This document shows positions 10,871 through 22,615 of a stretch of 64,000 nt of DNA, piece after piece. A program made the translations under genes and the position numbers. The stretch comes from Cephalopachus bancanus (Eukaryota > Chordata > Mammalia > Primates > Tarsiidae). The notes under the pieces were generated by a model. That model was not told the DNA's origin, made no database searches, and worked only from the letters and a program-made list of their open reading frames with translations. The DNA is taken from the NCBI GenBank assembly GCA_027257055.1, contig JAPVLO010000883.1:124001-188000 (forward strand), read 5' to 3'. The number at the start of each line of letters is the position of its first letter. The first letter of the stretch is position 1.

Positions 10871-13800
10871 GCGTTGGTGTTGGGGCGTAGGCCGATCCCG
10901 GGTGTCGTAGGTTTCTCTCTTTCAGGCTTGTGTCCTCATGCATCTTGTCTGGAGCTTTTGAGGGCAGCCTGCCAAGGCCTGGAAGAATGGTAGATGGCAA
11001 GTTTTTTGGTTTTGTTTTTCGCCAGTTGGAGGAAGACCAAGTGAACTGGCTAGAACCGAGTTTGAGACGCAGTTTCAGCACGCTTGTAAGCAGTTTGTGT
11101 ATTCAGTCGGGGCGATGCAGTATTTCAGTTTTGTGAGATGACCTGCCGTTTTCTCCCCCGAATTGGTTTTCTAAACGTGGAGTTCGGTTGTGTCACCGGG
11201 GGCGAGTTCTTTCGTGTGGGGGCGGGGCAAAATGTTTTGAGTTCTTTTCCCCGTAGGTCTGAGTTTACAGAGAACGAGACAATCCAGTATCAGCATAATC
11301 AGCACCACAGGTTACAGTTTCTAGAAACTAGAGCACCAGTAGTTCTCACGTTAAGGTCTTGGAGGAGCTGTCCATTGGAGAAATGGCGGGTAGTTGTTTT
11401 TCTTCACCTCCCCCTTAATGGGACCTTCAGGGCGCTTAACCCCTTCAACTTGCTGTCTTCACTTGAAGTGTTTTGGGATGGTCTTACCAGGGAGAGAGGG
11501 TGGGGGGGAAATGTTTTTTCCTAAGATTTTCCACAGATGCTATAGTACTATTGCCAAACTGGGTTAGAGAAGGAGTGTGCGCACGCCTGTGCTGTTGGCA
11601 CCAACACCTTCAGGTACTGGAGCTGCTTTTATCCCTCCCTGGACGAGTATTCCCAGTTGAAGCTGAAAAGTACAGCACAGTGCAGCTTTGGTTCATGCTC
11701 AGTCAACTCAAGAGAACTTCAGAAGAGCTTGATTGACTAGGCCAGATGTTGAAGTTAAGTTTTCAAGTAATGTGCCTTTTAACATACTTTATTAAAGGGG
11801 AGGGGCAGACGTTGACAATTAGCAGTTGGCAGTGACCTGTTCGTGTTGGGATGGGGGGGTCGGGTTAGGTAATTGTTTAGTTTATGATTGCAGATAACTC
11901 ATGCCAGAAAACTTAAAATCTTAGAATGGAGTAAGAAATCTCAACTTCCAAGTTGGCAAGTAACTCCCAGGTTCTTGTTTTCCCTCAATTTTTGAATTGG
12001 GCAGCTCGGGAAGTTTACGAAGAGCCACTGGGTGTACCAGTGCATTAATTTGGACAAGGAAAGCACTGTAATTTGCCACGTTCTCTGTTCCCCTCAAAGT
12101 ACGCTTGGGGGAAAGTGTTAGACTGGGGGTTGGTCTGGCCCCCGGGACTGACGTTAGCAACAACCTTGGGAGTATTTTAAAAAATGCAAAAGTTGTTTGG
12201 ATATGGTAGTGTGTGGTTCTCTTTTGGAATTTTTTTCAGGTGACTTAATGTAACTTAATACTACTGTAGAAACTTCAGAGCAAAGGAAGTGACTTAATGA
12301 TCCTGAAGGGATTTCTTCTCATGGTAGCTTTTATATTCTCAAGTAAGAATCTATTCTCAGTTGTGTGTAAGCCGAGTTTTTTTTTTTTAGTGTAGGAGGT
12401 ATTTTTCCATTGTATGACAGCAAAACACGATGTTAAGGTACGCTTCAAAAGTCTGTAAATTGTGTATTTTAAGTTTGTGTCTGTATTTGTAACTCAAGAC
12501 TGATTAAGAATTGTGATTGGTTCAGTTTGAATGTCTCTTAGAGGGTGGGCTTTTGTTGATGAGGGAGGGGAAACTTTTTTTTTGTAGACTTTTTTCAGAT
12601 AACATCTTCTGAGTCATAACCAGCCTGGCAGTATGATGGCCTAGATGCAGTGGGATCAGCTCCTTGGTGAATGATAAGTAAAGGCAGAAAAGATTACATG
12701 TCATGCCTCCACTGGGGAATAAGCATAACCCTGAGATCCTTACTACTGATGAAAACGTTGTCTGCATATGCCAAAAAAAAAAAAATTAAGCAAATGAAAG
12801 CCACCAATTTAAAGTTATGGAATCTACCATTTTAAAGTTATGGCTTGTCAAGCTATACCCACAAAAATAATGAATTGATGAGAAATGCAATGAAGATCAG
12901 ATGTCCATCTCAAAACTGCTTTTACAAAAGCAGAATTTTAAAAAGATGAAATGAAAATGATTATACTACATTAATCCTGGAATCAAAGAAGCCGAAATAA
13001 ATGAGTTGGGATCAAGCGGATTGAGGAGGCTGTGCTGTGTGCCAATCTTTCGTTTGCCTCAGACAGGTTTCTCTTCGTTATCAGAAGAGTTGCTTCATTT
13101 CTTCTGGGAGCAGAAAACAGCAGGCAGCTGTTAACAGATAAGTTTATAACTTGCATCTGCAGTATTGCATGTTAGGGATAAGTGCTTATTTTTAAGAGCT
13201 ATGGAGTTCTTACGTATCAACCATGGCACTTTATCCTGACCCTTTCTCTAGGGGATTTCAGGATTGTGAGGAATTTTCCCATCCAGGCTTTTTAAGATTA
13301 GACGTAGGACTTGTGCCTGTGGGTTTACCTGATGGGCTAGTACACCTCACTCAGAGGCGTTCTGCGTCTTTTAATTTCTTAAAAGCCTCTAAAGTGATTC
13401 GTGCCTTAATCATAATGCTTACAAAACGAAGGGAGTTTATTTAATCATTGAATCTCTGAAGGCCCTATGAAGAGGATAGCATGAGTGCTATGTTAAGAAT
13501 CAGATGTTGATCGTGCTAAAATTTAAATGTTGTGTTGTGATATGTATTGTGTAGAAAACCATTAAATCATTCAAAATAATAAACTATTTTACTAGAGATG
13601 TATATTTTTAGAAAGCTGTCTCCTTATTTAAATAAAATATTGTTATTGTCTGTAGTTAGTGTCGGGGCAATCTTGGGGGGATTCTTCTCTAATCTTTCAG
13701 AAACTTTGTCTGCGAACACTCTTTAATGGACAAGATCAGGAATTGAGCGGAAGAACGAATGTAACTTTCTTAAGGCAGGAAAGACAAATTTTATTCTTCA

Positions 13801-15998
13801 TAAAGTGATGAGCATATAATTCCAGGCACATGGCAATAGAGGCCCTCTAAATAAGAAAGTACCTCTTAGACAGGTGGGAGATTATGATCAGAGTAAAAGG
13901 TAACTTACAATTTTGTTTCCAGAAAGTCAGTGGGCTAATAATTTGGAGTGTTAAACTTAGAGTGATTAAAATACTTTCCCACATCTCCAAAGTTTGCATG
14001 TCAACTTGAAATGCTTGGGATCTTCAAGTGTTAGACAATGTTTTACGCTGCTGGCCATATGGAGGCGTGGGGGGCCTTGTGGGCTTTTAAAGAATTTTCC
14101 TTTGCAGAGGCTTCATTTCATCCTTCACGAAGTTGTTCAGGATTTTGACTTGCATATGAGTGCTTGGCTCTTCCTTCTGTTCTAGTGAGTGTATGAGACC
14201 TTGCAGTGAACTTGTCAGCATACTTAATTTTTTTCCTGGAATCTGGAGGGAAGGGAGGAGGGGGTGGGGCTTACTTGTTTTAGCTTTTTTTTTCAGGCTT
14301 CACAGAGAATGCAGTTGTCTTGACCTCAGGTCTGTCTGTTCTGTTGGCAAGTAATTACGCAGTACTGTTCTGATCTGCTGCTATTAGAATGCATTGTGAA
14401 ACGACTGAAGTATGATGAAAAGTTGTGCTCCCCATGCTTGGAGTAGTGGTTGTTGGAGGAAAATCCAGCTGAGTGATAAAGAAAGGCTGAGTGTTGTGAG
14501 GAAATACCTCCAGCTTGTAAGCAGTCTGTTGTGATTGAAGCTGAGAGTACCCTTTGCTGTGCTGCTTTAGGTAAAATGCTTTTTGTTCATTTCCGGGTGG
14601 GGGGCACTGAAGCCTTTAGTCTTTTCCAGATGCAACCTTAAAATCAGTGACAAGAACCAAATTCCAAACAAGCAAGCCTTCAAGAAATGTAACTGGCAAG
14701 TGGAAATGTTTACCAGTTCAGTGATCTTAGTGCATTGTTTTTGTGTGGGTTTCTCTCTCCCCTCCCTTGGTCTTAATTCTTACATGCAGGAACATTCAGA
14801 ACAGCAACATACGTATGCGAAGGGCCAGAGAAGCCAGACCCAGTAAGAAAAAATAGCTCATTTACTTTAAACAAACCAAACATTCCATTTTAAATGTGGG
14901 GATTGGGAACCACTAGTTCTTTCAGATGGTATTCTTCAGACTATAGAAGGAGCTTCCAGTTGAATTCACCAGAAGACAAAATGAGGACAACAGGTGAACA
15001 AGCTTTTTCTATGTTTGCATTCAAAGTCAGATCAGTTTCGGGGAAAAAAGTCAAGTGTTGAATAGGCCAGCTTTATGCTGCAGTTAGCAGGTGAGCGAGT
15101 TGTGTGTTGGCGCGGGGGTGGAGGGGTGAGGTGGGCGCTAAGCCTTTTCTTAAGATTTTTCAGGTACCCCTCACTAAAGGCATCGAAGGCTTAAAAGTAG
15201 GACAACCATGGAGCCTTCCTGTGGCAAGAGAGACAACAAAGCGCTTTTATACTAAGGTCAAAGTGGCATCGGCCTCATAACCCAGTTTTTGCTAGCAATA
15301 AGGACCTGCCTCAACACCCACTTTCTGGAGTGAAGCTTCCAAAGGAATGCTTGAGTGTCCGTGGGCTTCCCTTAACGTTTTGCAAGCTGTTTTTATAGCA
15401 GCTTTTAACCAGGCCCACGTCTCAAGTGGCGCTTGACGGGGAGGGAAAGGGGGAAAGCGGGCAACCAGTTTTCCCGAACTTTTCCAGCAGCCTGTTAAAA
15501 ACGAGGCCTCCCCACAAGCGACTTCTCTGCCACGGCGCCACCCCCTGCCTTTGGCCTAGCACAGACCCTTCACCCCTCACCTCGATGCAGCCGGTAGCTT
15601 GGATCCTTGTGTGGGCATGATCCTTAATCGGTTTCAAGGTAACAGTGGTGCCGAGGTCTCGGGCGGGTTGCACTCCACTAGAAAAGCCCATTAATTTGCC
15701 TGCAGATTGTTAACAGAACGTTATTGAAACCACATCCAAGTAGCTCCAAGGTGTTTGACATATAACACTTACCCATCGACTAAAACCACCTTAAACCAGT
15801 AAGTGAAGAACTGTCATGTTGGGTGGGAACGTCTAACTTGCAGCCAGAAGGAGATAGGCGTTTTAGTGGTTGAGGGCTGTTGGGGGGGAATGCAAAATTT
15901 CTCTGCTAAGACTTTTTCAGGTGAACATAACAGACTTGGCCAAGCTAGCATCTTAGCGGAAGCAGATTCTCCAAAGCTCTTCAGTAGGGCTGTGAAGG

Positions 15999-16087
15999 TT
16001 TTTCTTTTCCTGAGATAACAAAAATCTTTTTGTTATCTCAGGTTTTGCTTTTTGGCCTTTTCCTAGCATTAAAAAAAAAAAGCAAAA
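15999..16087 (+). ncRNA. MALAT1: MALAT1 3' triple-helix stability element (ENE + A-rich tract)
   Basis: The order is U-rich motif 1 (15,999-16,008, tttttctttt), a hairpin with a perfect 16-bp stem (16,009-16,024 pairing with 16,027-16,042), U-rich motif 2 (16,043-16,053, ttttgcttttt), a linker, and the genomically encoded A-rich tract (16,071-16,087, 11 A then gcaaaa). In the known mammalian structure the A tract lies in the groove between the two U motifs, forming a bipartite triple helix that blocks 3' decay of the non-polyadenylated transcript. All parts are intact. Confidence 0.97.
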
Positions 16088-16145
16088 GATGCTGGTGGTT
16101 GGCACTCCTGGTTTCCAGGACGGGGTTCAAATCCCTGCGGCGTCT
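16088..16145 (+). ncRNA. mascRNA (MALAT1-associated tRNA-like small RNA)
   Basis: This 58-nt cloverleaf-like RNA follows the A-rich tract directly and, as far as I recall, is identical to human mascRNA. It starts gatgctggtggttggcact, includes a T-arm with ggttcaaatcc at 16,124-16,134, and ends cggcgtct. RNase P makes its 5' end and so the 3' end of MALAT1; RNase Z trims the 3' side and CCA is added later. It is not a decoding tRNA: the anticodon arm is vestigial and it is transcribed as part of the Pol II precursor. Confidence 0.97.
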
Positions 16146-16414
16146 TTGCTTCACTGTAATGCCAGTCTTCCGGGCTCTTTCCATTTTCCTCCTCCTGGCA
16201 GGGGCTAGGCTCTGGCGTCTGGAAAATGGAAGGTAACCGCACGGTACTTTCAAACTAGACATTCCCTGATGTTGCGTTTGTCACAAGCCTGACTTGATTG
16301 TATGTTTGAATTACATGAAAACCTCATGTGACTGACTTGTATCTAATTTTCAGGTATTCCCTGTGCATCTAGTGCTTGGAGAATGCCTACTGTTGAAAAC
16401 TTGCGATTCCATGT

Positions 16415-16420
16415 AATAAA
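16415..16420 (+). terminator. MALAT1: MALAT1 precursor polyadenylation signal AATAAA
   Basis: AATAAA lies about 270 nt after mascRNA in the context 'catgtaataaagaatgg', matching the distal end of the human MALAT1 precursor. Cleavage is expected near 16,435. Confidence 0.8.
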
Positions 16421-16627
16421 GAATGGAAAGGTCTAAATTGGTGTGGTTTTTTTGTGTATAAACCAAATCTGAGTAGGTGGCAGAAGACTGGGTGTCTGGG
16501 CTCTATTGCCTTGTTCAATCTGTGGCCCGATAACAAAAGTTCCCCAGTTACAGCATAATCCTCAAGTAGGGAAGAGGCTTGCGAGTGGTGGAACAGCAAT
16601 GGATGAGTGTCCCACTAAAAATTACCG

Positions 16628-16918
16628 AGTTAGCCGGGCTTGGTGGTTCAGCCTGTAATCCCAGCGCTTTGGGAGGCTGAGGTGAGTGGGTTGCCTGAGC
16701 CCGCGGGTTTGAGACCCACCTGGGCAACTTGGCAAGACCTCATCGCTATAATAAATCAGGAATCAGCCGGGCATGGTAGCACACACCTGTAGTTCCAGCT
16801 ACTTGGAAGGCTGAGGCAGAAGGATCGCTGGAGCCCAGCAGGTCGAGGCCACGGTGGCCGGGAGAGTGCCACTGCACTCCAGTCTGGGCGACAGAGTGAG
16901 ACTCCAACTTAAAAGAAA
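16628..16918 (+). repeat. Alu element, first after the MALAT1 interval
   Basis: A full dimer flanked by 'aaaaattac' on both sides (about 16,615 and 16,914), ending in 'gagactccaactt'. Confidence 0.85.
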
Positions 16919-17870
16919 AATTACAAGTAACGTCCCCCACAGGGAAAACAAACAGGATCTCAAGCAGCCCCCTTCCCACTGTTAAAGTAGCAATTGGCTG
17001 TCAACTGGAGTGGAGAGAAAACACCTGGGGGTGGAGAGGGGGCTCCCGTTGCTGCTGCGGGAGGCCCTTTGAAGTTTATAGAGGTTCTGTCAGCGAATGA
17101 AGCTCTGATCCCCCCATTCCCAAATTCCTGGGTGACTCAGGATCACACTCTTGACAGTGGCCAAACATCTGTTGGGTTGGTGGGCCTCTTGTCCCATGGG
17201 ATGGTCTAGGTTACTAGCAGCGTCTGGTTCCTGGGAGGACGGGGCAGGATCCCAGGGGATTCCTGTGTTGCAGGTGAAACAACTCCCTGACTCCCTGAGG
17301 TGTGAGAACGCTTTCCCTGGGCTTCATTCCAGTAAACCCAGCCAAGGAGGGACCCAGGTCTAAAGCTGCCCCCAGCACGCTGTCTCAGTCGGGAGCCTGT
17401 GGGGACTGGCCACCACTCCTCGCCGGAGAGGGGCAAGCAGAGCTACCCTTACTGAACTCCGCTCTGGAAGGGACTACATTTTGCAAATATAAAAGCAGCC
17501 TCTGCGTAACCGGCAAGGCAGCAGAGCTGGAATTCGAACATTCAACACTTGAACCTCTAGATTGCTGCCTTCAGTGCACAGAATGTTCTTAGAGATGAAG
17601 CAACGGCCCAGTAGGTCAGCAGCAGACCAACCCTGACCTACTCTGCCTGTGCAGGCCCTGCCACAGAGGCTTTCTACCCCCGCCCAAAGGGCTCTAAGGC
17701 AGGCAGGGGGAGATTTCTCCCTGATGATGGCAGAAGCTGAACAACACGCTGCATGGTCACCAGGGTCGTCGGGTGAGTTTCTGTTCTGAATTGTCAAGTC
17801 TCAGTGTCTTATGGAGAAAGGCCCCTGTTTTTTCAGAGCAGAATGCTCCATGGAGAACAAAGGAGTAGAA
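16919..17870. other. Intergenic unique DNA
   Basis: No supported gene. The text near 17,470-17,570 ('agctggaattcgaac') resembles the reverse strand of a degraded MIR. The rest is unassigned. Confidence 0.4.
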
Positions 17871-17875
17871 GGGGC

Positions 17876-18008
17876 TGGGCTGGGCTCGGTGACTCAGCCT
17901 GTCATCCCAGCACTTTGGGAGGCCGAGGCGAGTGGATTGCCTGAGCCCACAGGCCGAGACCAGCCCGGGCAACTTGGTGAACCCTCATCTCTACAACTTA
18001 AAAAAAAA

Positions 18009-18058
<50 letters not shown>

Positions 18059-18207
18059 TAGCTGGGTGTGGTAATGCGCACCTGTAGATCGGCTGCTTGG
18101 AAGGCTGAGGTGGAGGGATCACTGGAGCCCAGCAGGTCAACGCTGGGGTGGCCGCGAGTGTGCCACTGCACTCCAGCCTGGGCGACGGAGTGAGACTCCA
18201 ACTCAAA
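17876..18207 (+). repeat. Alu element with (CA)22 in its central linker
   Basis: Both monomers are present, flanked by the duplication 'gaaggggctg'. The linker between them, normally A-rich, is expanded into a perfect CA dinucleotide array at about 18,011-18,055. Confidence 0.9.
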
Positions 18208-18754
18208 AAGAAGGGGCTGAGGATTCACGGGGGCTAACGTGGCTCCTGGTGCTGAACAGGAAGTTGGCCGGGTTGGAAATGCAGAACCAGGAAGGGACAG
18301 AAAAGCAGGCCAGAAGCCACTCCCACCCTCTGAGCACGCAAAGGGGCTGGAGGGCATGAATTCCCCAAAAGGCTAGGTCCCAGCTGAGGGGCTGGATCTT
18401 AGTACAAACAACCCCAGGTATGTGGCTATATACTCCAGCGCTAGGGACGGTGCTCGCACACTCGCACGTTGGACTTCAGCATCCCGGTGCTGCTGAATCC
18501 AGCTGGCAGCTCCACCATCCCCAGCCCTCAAGTCCAAACGTGCAGGCCCAGGATCTAGGGCTGCTTGGCACGGCCCTGGTGGCATATTTCTGACTTCAGT
18601 AAAAGGATGGCATCAGCAGAGTGAGAGGCTTAGAGGAGGTGGACCGAGCACGGGGAAAAGACACCTGGGAGGGTCTACCTCCAGGGGTTGACTTGCGAGC
18701 CCAGAGTCCTGGCTCTGACACACTGACCCTCCCCAGGCCTGTTTTCCCGCTCTT
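18208..18754. other. Intergenic unique DNA
   Basis: Nothing recognisable as a gene or repeat. Moderately GC-rich. Confidence 0.4.
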
Positions 18755-19256
18755 TATTTTATTAATATTTTTCTTGAGTCGGAGTCCCACTCTGTCGCCC
18801 AGGCTGGAGTGCAGTGGCCCACTTCCAGCCACCGCAGCCTCGACCTGCTGGGCTCGGATGATCCTTCCGCCTCAGCCTTCCGAGTAGCCGGAACTAAAGG
18901 CACGCACCACCGCGCCCGGCTAATTTTTTCTTTTTTTTTTGAGTTGGAGTCTCACTCTGTCGTGGGCTACCACGCCCGGCTAATTTTTTGATTTATTGTA
19001 GAGATGAGGTCTCTCCAAGTTGCCCAGGTGGGTCTTGAACCCGCGGGTTCAGGCAATCCACTCACCTCAGCCTCCCAAGGCGCGGGATTACAGGCTGAGC
19101 CACCGAACCCGGCTGTGGCTAATTTTTTGATTGACTGTAGAGGCGAGGTCTTGCCAAGTTGCCCAGGCGGGTCTCGAACCTGTGGGCTCAGGCAATCCCC
19201 TCATCTCAGCCTCCCAAAGTGTTGGGATTATAGGCGTAAACCACAGTGTCCGACCT
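18755..19256 (-). repeat. Nested Alu elements, inner copy internally deleted
   Basis: An outer minus-strand Alu (18,770-18,930 and 19,113-19,256) is interrupted by a second Alu (about 18,931-19,112). The inner copy lost most of one monomer: its start 'ctcactctgtcg' runs straight into 'tgggctaccacgcccgg'. Confidence 0.75.
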
Positions 19257-19433
19257 TTCCACTCTTTTTTCTTTTTTCTTCTTTTTCCTTCCCACTCTTT
19301 AAATGGGGATAATCCCTATCTGCATGTTGTGACAAGGAAGGGTACCCACAGGAGACACAATTGATGGAGCTGGACATGACTGAGCTTTTGCTGCCATCTA
19401 ATGGATAAATGAAGTATCGCAGCCACTGTCCTT

Positions 19434-20045
19434 CAATGCCACAGCACACGTGTTTGTCCAGTCAAAAAAACGTTTTTATTGCTGAGTAATATTCCGTGTG
19501 TGGATAGGTCACGATTTTTTTTTTTTTGAGTTGGAGTCTCACTCTGTCGCCCAGGCTGGAGGGCAGTGGCACGCTCACGGCCACCACAGCCTCGACCTGC
19601 TGGGCTCAGGTGATCCTTCCTCCTCAGCCTTCCAAGGAGCTGGAACCACAGGCGTGCGCAATCACACCTGGCTAATTTTTCATTTCTTGTGGAGACGAGG
19701 TCTTGCCAAACTGCCCAGGCTGATCTTGAACCCCTGGACTCAGGCAATCCTCTCACCTCGGTCTCCTAAAGTGCTGGGAATACGGGCGTGAGCCACCACA
19801 CCCAGCTTTTTGACCAGTATTATTGGGGTGTTTATCTTTTGTTCGGTTGTAAGAGCTTTTATGTATTCTAGATACAAGCTCTTTGTCAGATGTGTTTTGA
19901 AAATATTTTCTTAGTCTGTGTCTTGCCTTTTCATCTTTTTCATAACAGTGTCTCTGAAGAGTTAGAAGTTTTCAATCTTGAACTGATACACACAATAATA
20001 TGAAGGAATTTCAAAATAAGTATGTTGAGAGAAAAAAATTCAGTT
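19434..20045 (-). repeat. Degraded LINE-1 fragment interrupted by an Alu
   Basis: 'attgctgagtaatattccg' (19,480s) and, after the Alu, 'ttctagatacaagctctttg', 'tcagatgtgttttgaaaata' and 'aacagtgtctctgaagag' are antisense L1 ORF2-region remnants. The Alu at about 19,511-19,806 (minus) splits the fragment. Confidence 0.7.
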
Positions 20046-20336
20046 TTTGTTTTTGAGTTGGAGTCTCACCCTGTTGCCCAGGCTGGAGGGCAGTGGCATG
20101 CTCACAGCCACAGCAGCCCTGACCTGCTGGGCTCAGGCGATCCTTCTGCCTCAGCCTTCCAAATAGTCGGAACCACAAGCGTGCGCCACCACGCCTGGCT
20201 GATTTTTTGATTTATTGTAGAGACGAGATTTCGCCATGTTGCTCAGGCTGGTCTTGAACCCCTGAGCTCAGGCAATCCTCTCACCCTGACCTCCCAAAGT
20301 GCTGGGATGACAGGTGTGAGCCACTGTGCCTGGCCT
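20046..20336 (-). repeat. Alu element
   Basis: A full minus-strand dimer from 'gagttggagtctcaccc' to 'gagccactgtgcctggcc'. Confidence 0.85.
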
Positions 20337-21005
20337 GAAAGTGACTTTAAGGAAGGTCTCCTGGTTTCTGCCTTCAGGGGTCTGGAGGATGCAGCTGTGT
20401 CCCCCGAGACAGATAGCTGGTCTGGAGGTGGGGAGGCAGGGGAGGACCACCAGGCGAGTTTGAGGTTGAGAGGCCTGTGGGCTATCTGAGATGTCTGGCA
20501 TGACACTGGCATAGACAGGCTACAGCCCAGGATGGCCTTGGCTGTGTTGGCCAGCTGAGAGCGACTCCCCACAGAATGACATCCCGGTGAGTGAGACACC
20601 TGGGTGCAGGTGCAGGAGGGGCCTGGGCAAGCCTTTCTGGTTTCTCTATGAAGTTTGATCTGCCTGGTCTGGTCCTCCTTCCTCTTGCCTCTCCAATGTA
20701 GTTGACTCATTCATTCATTCATTCATTCATTCACTCACTCACTCAGGAAACACTGAGCTGAGTTGGTCTCTGAACCAGCCTGCAAGAGTCTCCAAGGACC
20801 CAGCCCCTGGAAGGATGAACAGAAAACCAAGGGAGTGCCTCGTGGTCCTAGAGACGAGAGGAAAGAGGGTTGGTTTGGGAGGTGGGTAGGCAAGGAAGGC
20901 CGCTCGGAGGAGGGGTCCCTGGAATGCCATTTACCCTCCCCTTGCCCCATCGGTAGCTCTGACTTGTGATGTCTCCTCCCCAGAGGGTCTCAAATTCTCA
21001 TTTCT
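20337..21005. other. Intergenic DNA with an (ATTC)/(ACTC) microsatellite
   Basis: Mostly unique sequence with no supported gene. A tetranucleotide array, six ATTC units followed by ACTC units, lies at about 20,708-20,746. Confidence 0.5.
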
Positions 21006-21766
21006 TTTCTTTTTTTTTTTTGAGTCGGAGTCTCACTTTGTCACCCAGGCTGGAGGGCAGTGGCCGCTCCCAGCCACCGCAGCCTCGACCTGCTGGGCTC
21101 TGGCGATACTTCCATCTCAGTCTTCCAAGTAGCTGAGACTACAGGCGTGTGCCACCACACCCAGCTGAGACTGCAGGCATGCGCCACCACACCCGGCTAA
21201 ATTTTGATTTTGTAAATATGAGGTCTCGCCAAGTTGCCCAGACTGGTCTTAAACCTGAGGGCTCAGGCAATCCTCTCACCTCGGCCTCTCAAAGTGCTGG
21301 GATTATAGGCGTGATTATAGGGGCCCAGCCTCTTTTTTTGTTGTTGTTTTGAGTTGGTGTCTCACTCTATCACCCAGACTGGAGTGCAGTGGCCGCTCCC
21401 GGCCACCGCAGCCTCAACCTGCTGGGCTCCGGCGATCCTTCCGCCTCAGCCTTCCAAGTAGCTGGAACTACAGGTGCTACCACGCCCAGCTAATTTTTGA
21501 TTTACTGTAGACATGAGGTCTCGCTGCCCAGGCGGGTCTCGAACCCGCAGGCTCAGGCAATCCACTCACCTCAGCCTCCCAAAGCCCGGGATTACAGGTT
21601 GAGCCACTGAGCCCAGCTCTTTTTTTTTTTTTTTTAATTCTTTTTCTGTAGAGATGGGGTCTTGCTATTTTGCCCAGGCTGGTCTCCAAATCCTGGACTC
21701 AAGCAGTCCTCCCTCCTCAGCTGCCTAGAGTGCTGGGATTATAGGCATGAGCCACTACACCTGGCC
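21006..21766 (-). repeat. Three adjacent Alu copies, minus strand
   Basis: Alu copies at about 21,010-21,330 (with an internal ~40-bp duplication around 'cagctgagactRcaggc'), 21,331-21,617 and a left-monomer piece at 21,618-21,766. Confidence 0.8.
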
Positions 21767-22615
21767 AGACAAGCCCCCATTTCAGCTCTAGGCTGGCCAC
21801 TACCCTTGGGTGGGTGTCTTCCCATTACCTCCCATTAAACCTAGCCTCTCCCTTCCCAAGGGGATTGTCCCCGGTCTCACAGGCCCACTCACTCTTCCAG
21901 TCAGTCTCCTGCCCTGTGCACTATGGTCCTGGCACCAAGCTGCCCTCCCTGTCTTCTCTCTGAGGTTGCTACCACTGGTTTGACCCCCAGACCTGCCGGG
22001 CTCACCAGGCCCTGCACTGCCCGTCTCCCTTCACTGCCTCCCAGGACTCCCGTCCAGAGTCCCCCTGGGCCCTCCTCACCTGCCTCCAACCTGCCCCCGA
22101 GGCCCCTGCCTCAGGGGTGTCCCTTCGTTCCCCTAAACAAACCATCCCCTCCCCACGCAACCCCTCCCTGTCCCATCTCGGGCTTCTCCCATGTCTTTGC
22201 CCCTTCTGGAATAGTCCCCCCCTCGCCCAGTATACATTCCACTCTTCCTGCAAGGCCCAGCTTAGACGACCCTCAGCGATGGAGCCTTCCTGGCTACCCT
22301 CCACCTTGGCCTCTGAATGTTGGCCTTGCCCACCATCCAGAATGTTCTCTGGGGCTCCCGGAGTCCTGCCTGCTGGTTTCCGGTCCAAGTCCTGCCTCCA
22401 CGACACTGTGTGACCCAAGGCCATGCCCTGGATTGCTCAGTTAATAAAGTGTGAAGACAACACCCTCCTGAACATGCTTGTGTGGACATGTGTGCGCGCG
22501 TGCGTGTTTGGAAGGGTTAGATACAGTCCCTGGGTGTTGCTGCATATTTACCTCAGAGAAAGGTCGTTCAGTTTCCAGCTTGTCCCCACACTACCTCTTA
22601 CCAAGTTAGACATTG
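21767..22615. other. Intergenic unique DNA
   Basis: The region is pyrimidine-rich (C-rich on +) and has open frames of up to 173 codons with no recognisable domain. Text around 22,340-22,450 suggests an old MIR/L2 remnant. No gene is supported. Confidence 0.4.

Larger units (their letters stand above)
9096..16437 (+). ncRNA. MALAT1: MALAT1 long non-coding RNA (NEAT2)
   Basis: MALAT1 is an abundant, nuclear-speckle-associated, essentially unspliced lncRNA. Identification rests on long stretches that match recalled human MALAT1: 5' 'aggcattgaggcagc' and 'cgcagataagtttt'; purine-rich blocks such as 'tggagaagattagaga'; a long AT-rich body ('aaccattaaatcattcaaaa', 'tcttcagactatagaagg'); and the diagnostic 3' end. 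The start is placed 30 bp after the TATA box. The precursor extends to a polyA signal at 16,415, but the mature lncRNA should end at 16,087, where RNase P releases mascRNA, giving about 7.0 kb. That is shorter than human (about 8.7 kb), apparently through many small deletions, mostly in the 5' half. A GC-rich insert-like block lies at 10,439-10,870. No open frame looks coding. An antisense TALAM1-type transcript is known in human but cannot be read from sequence. Confidence 0.97.

Noticed and set aside
16088..16145. A nuclear tRNA gene
   Set aside because: The cloverleaf is the tRNA-like mascRNA: it lacks a proper anticodon arm and follows the MALAT1 triple-helix element.
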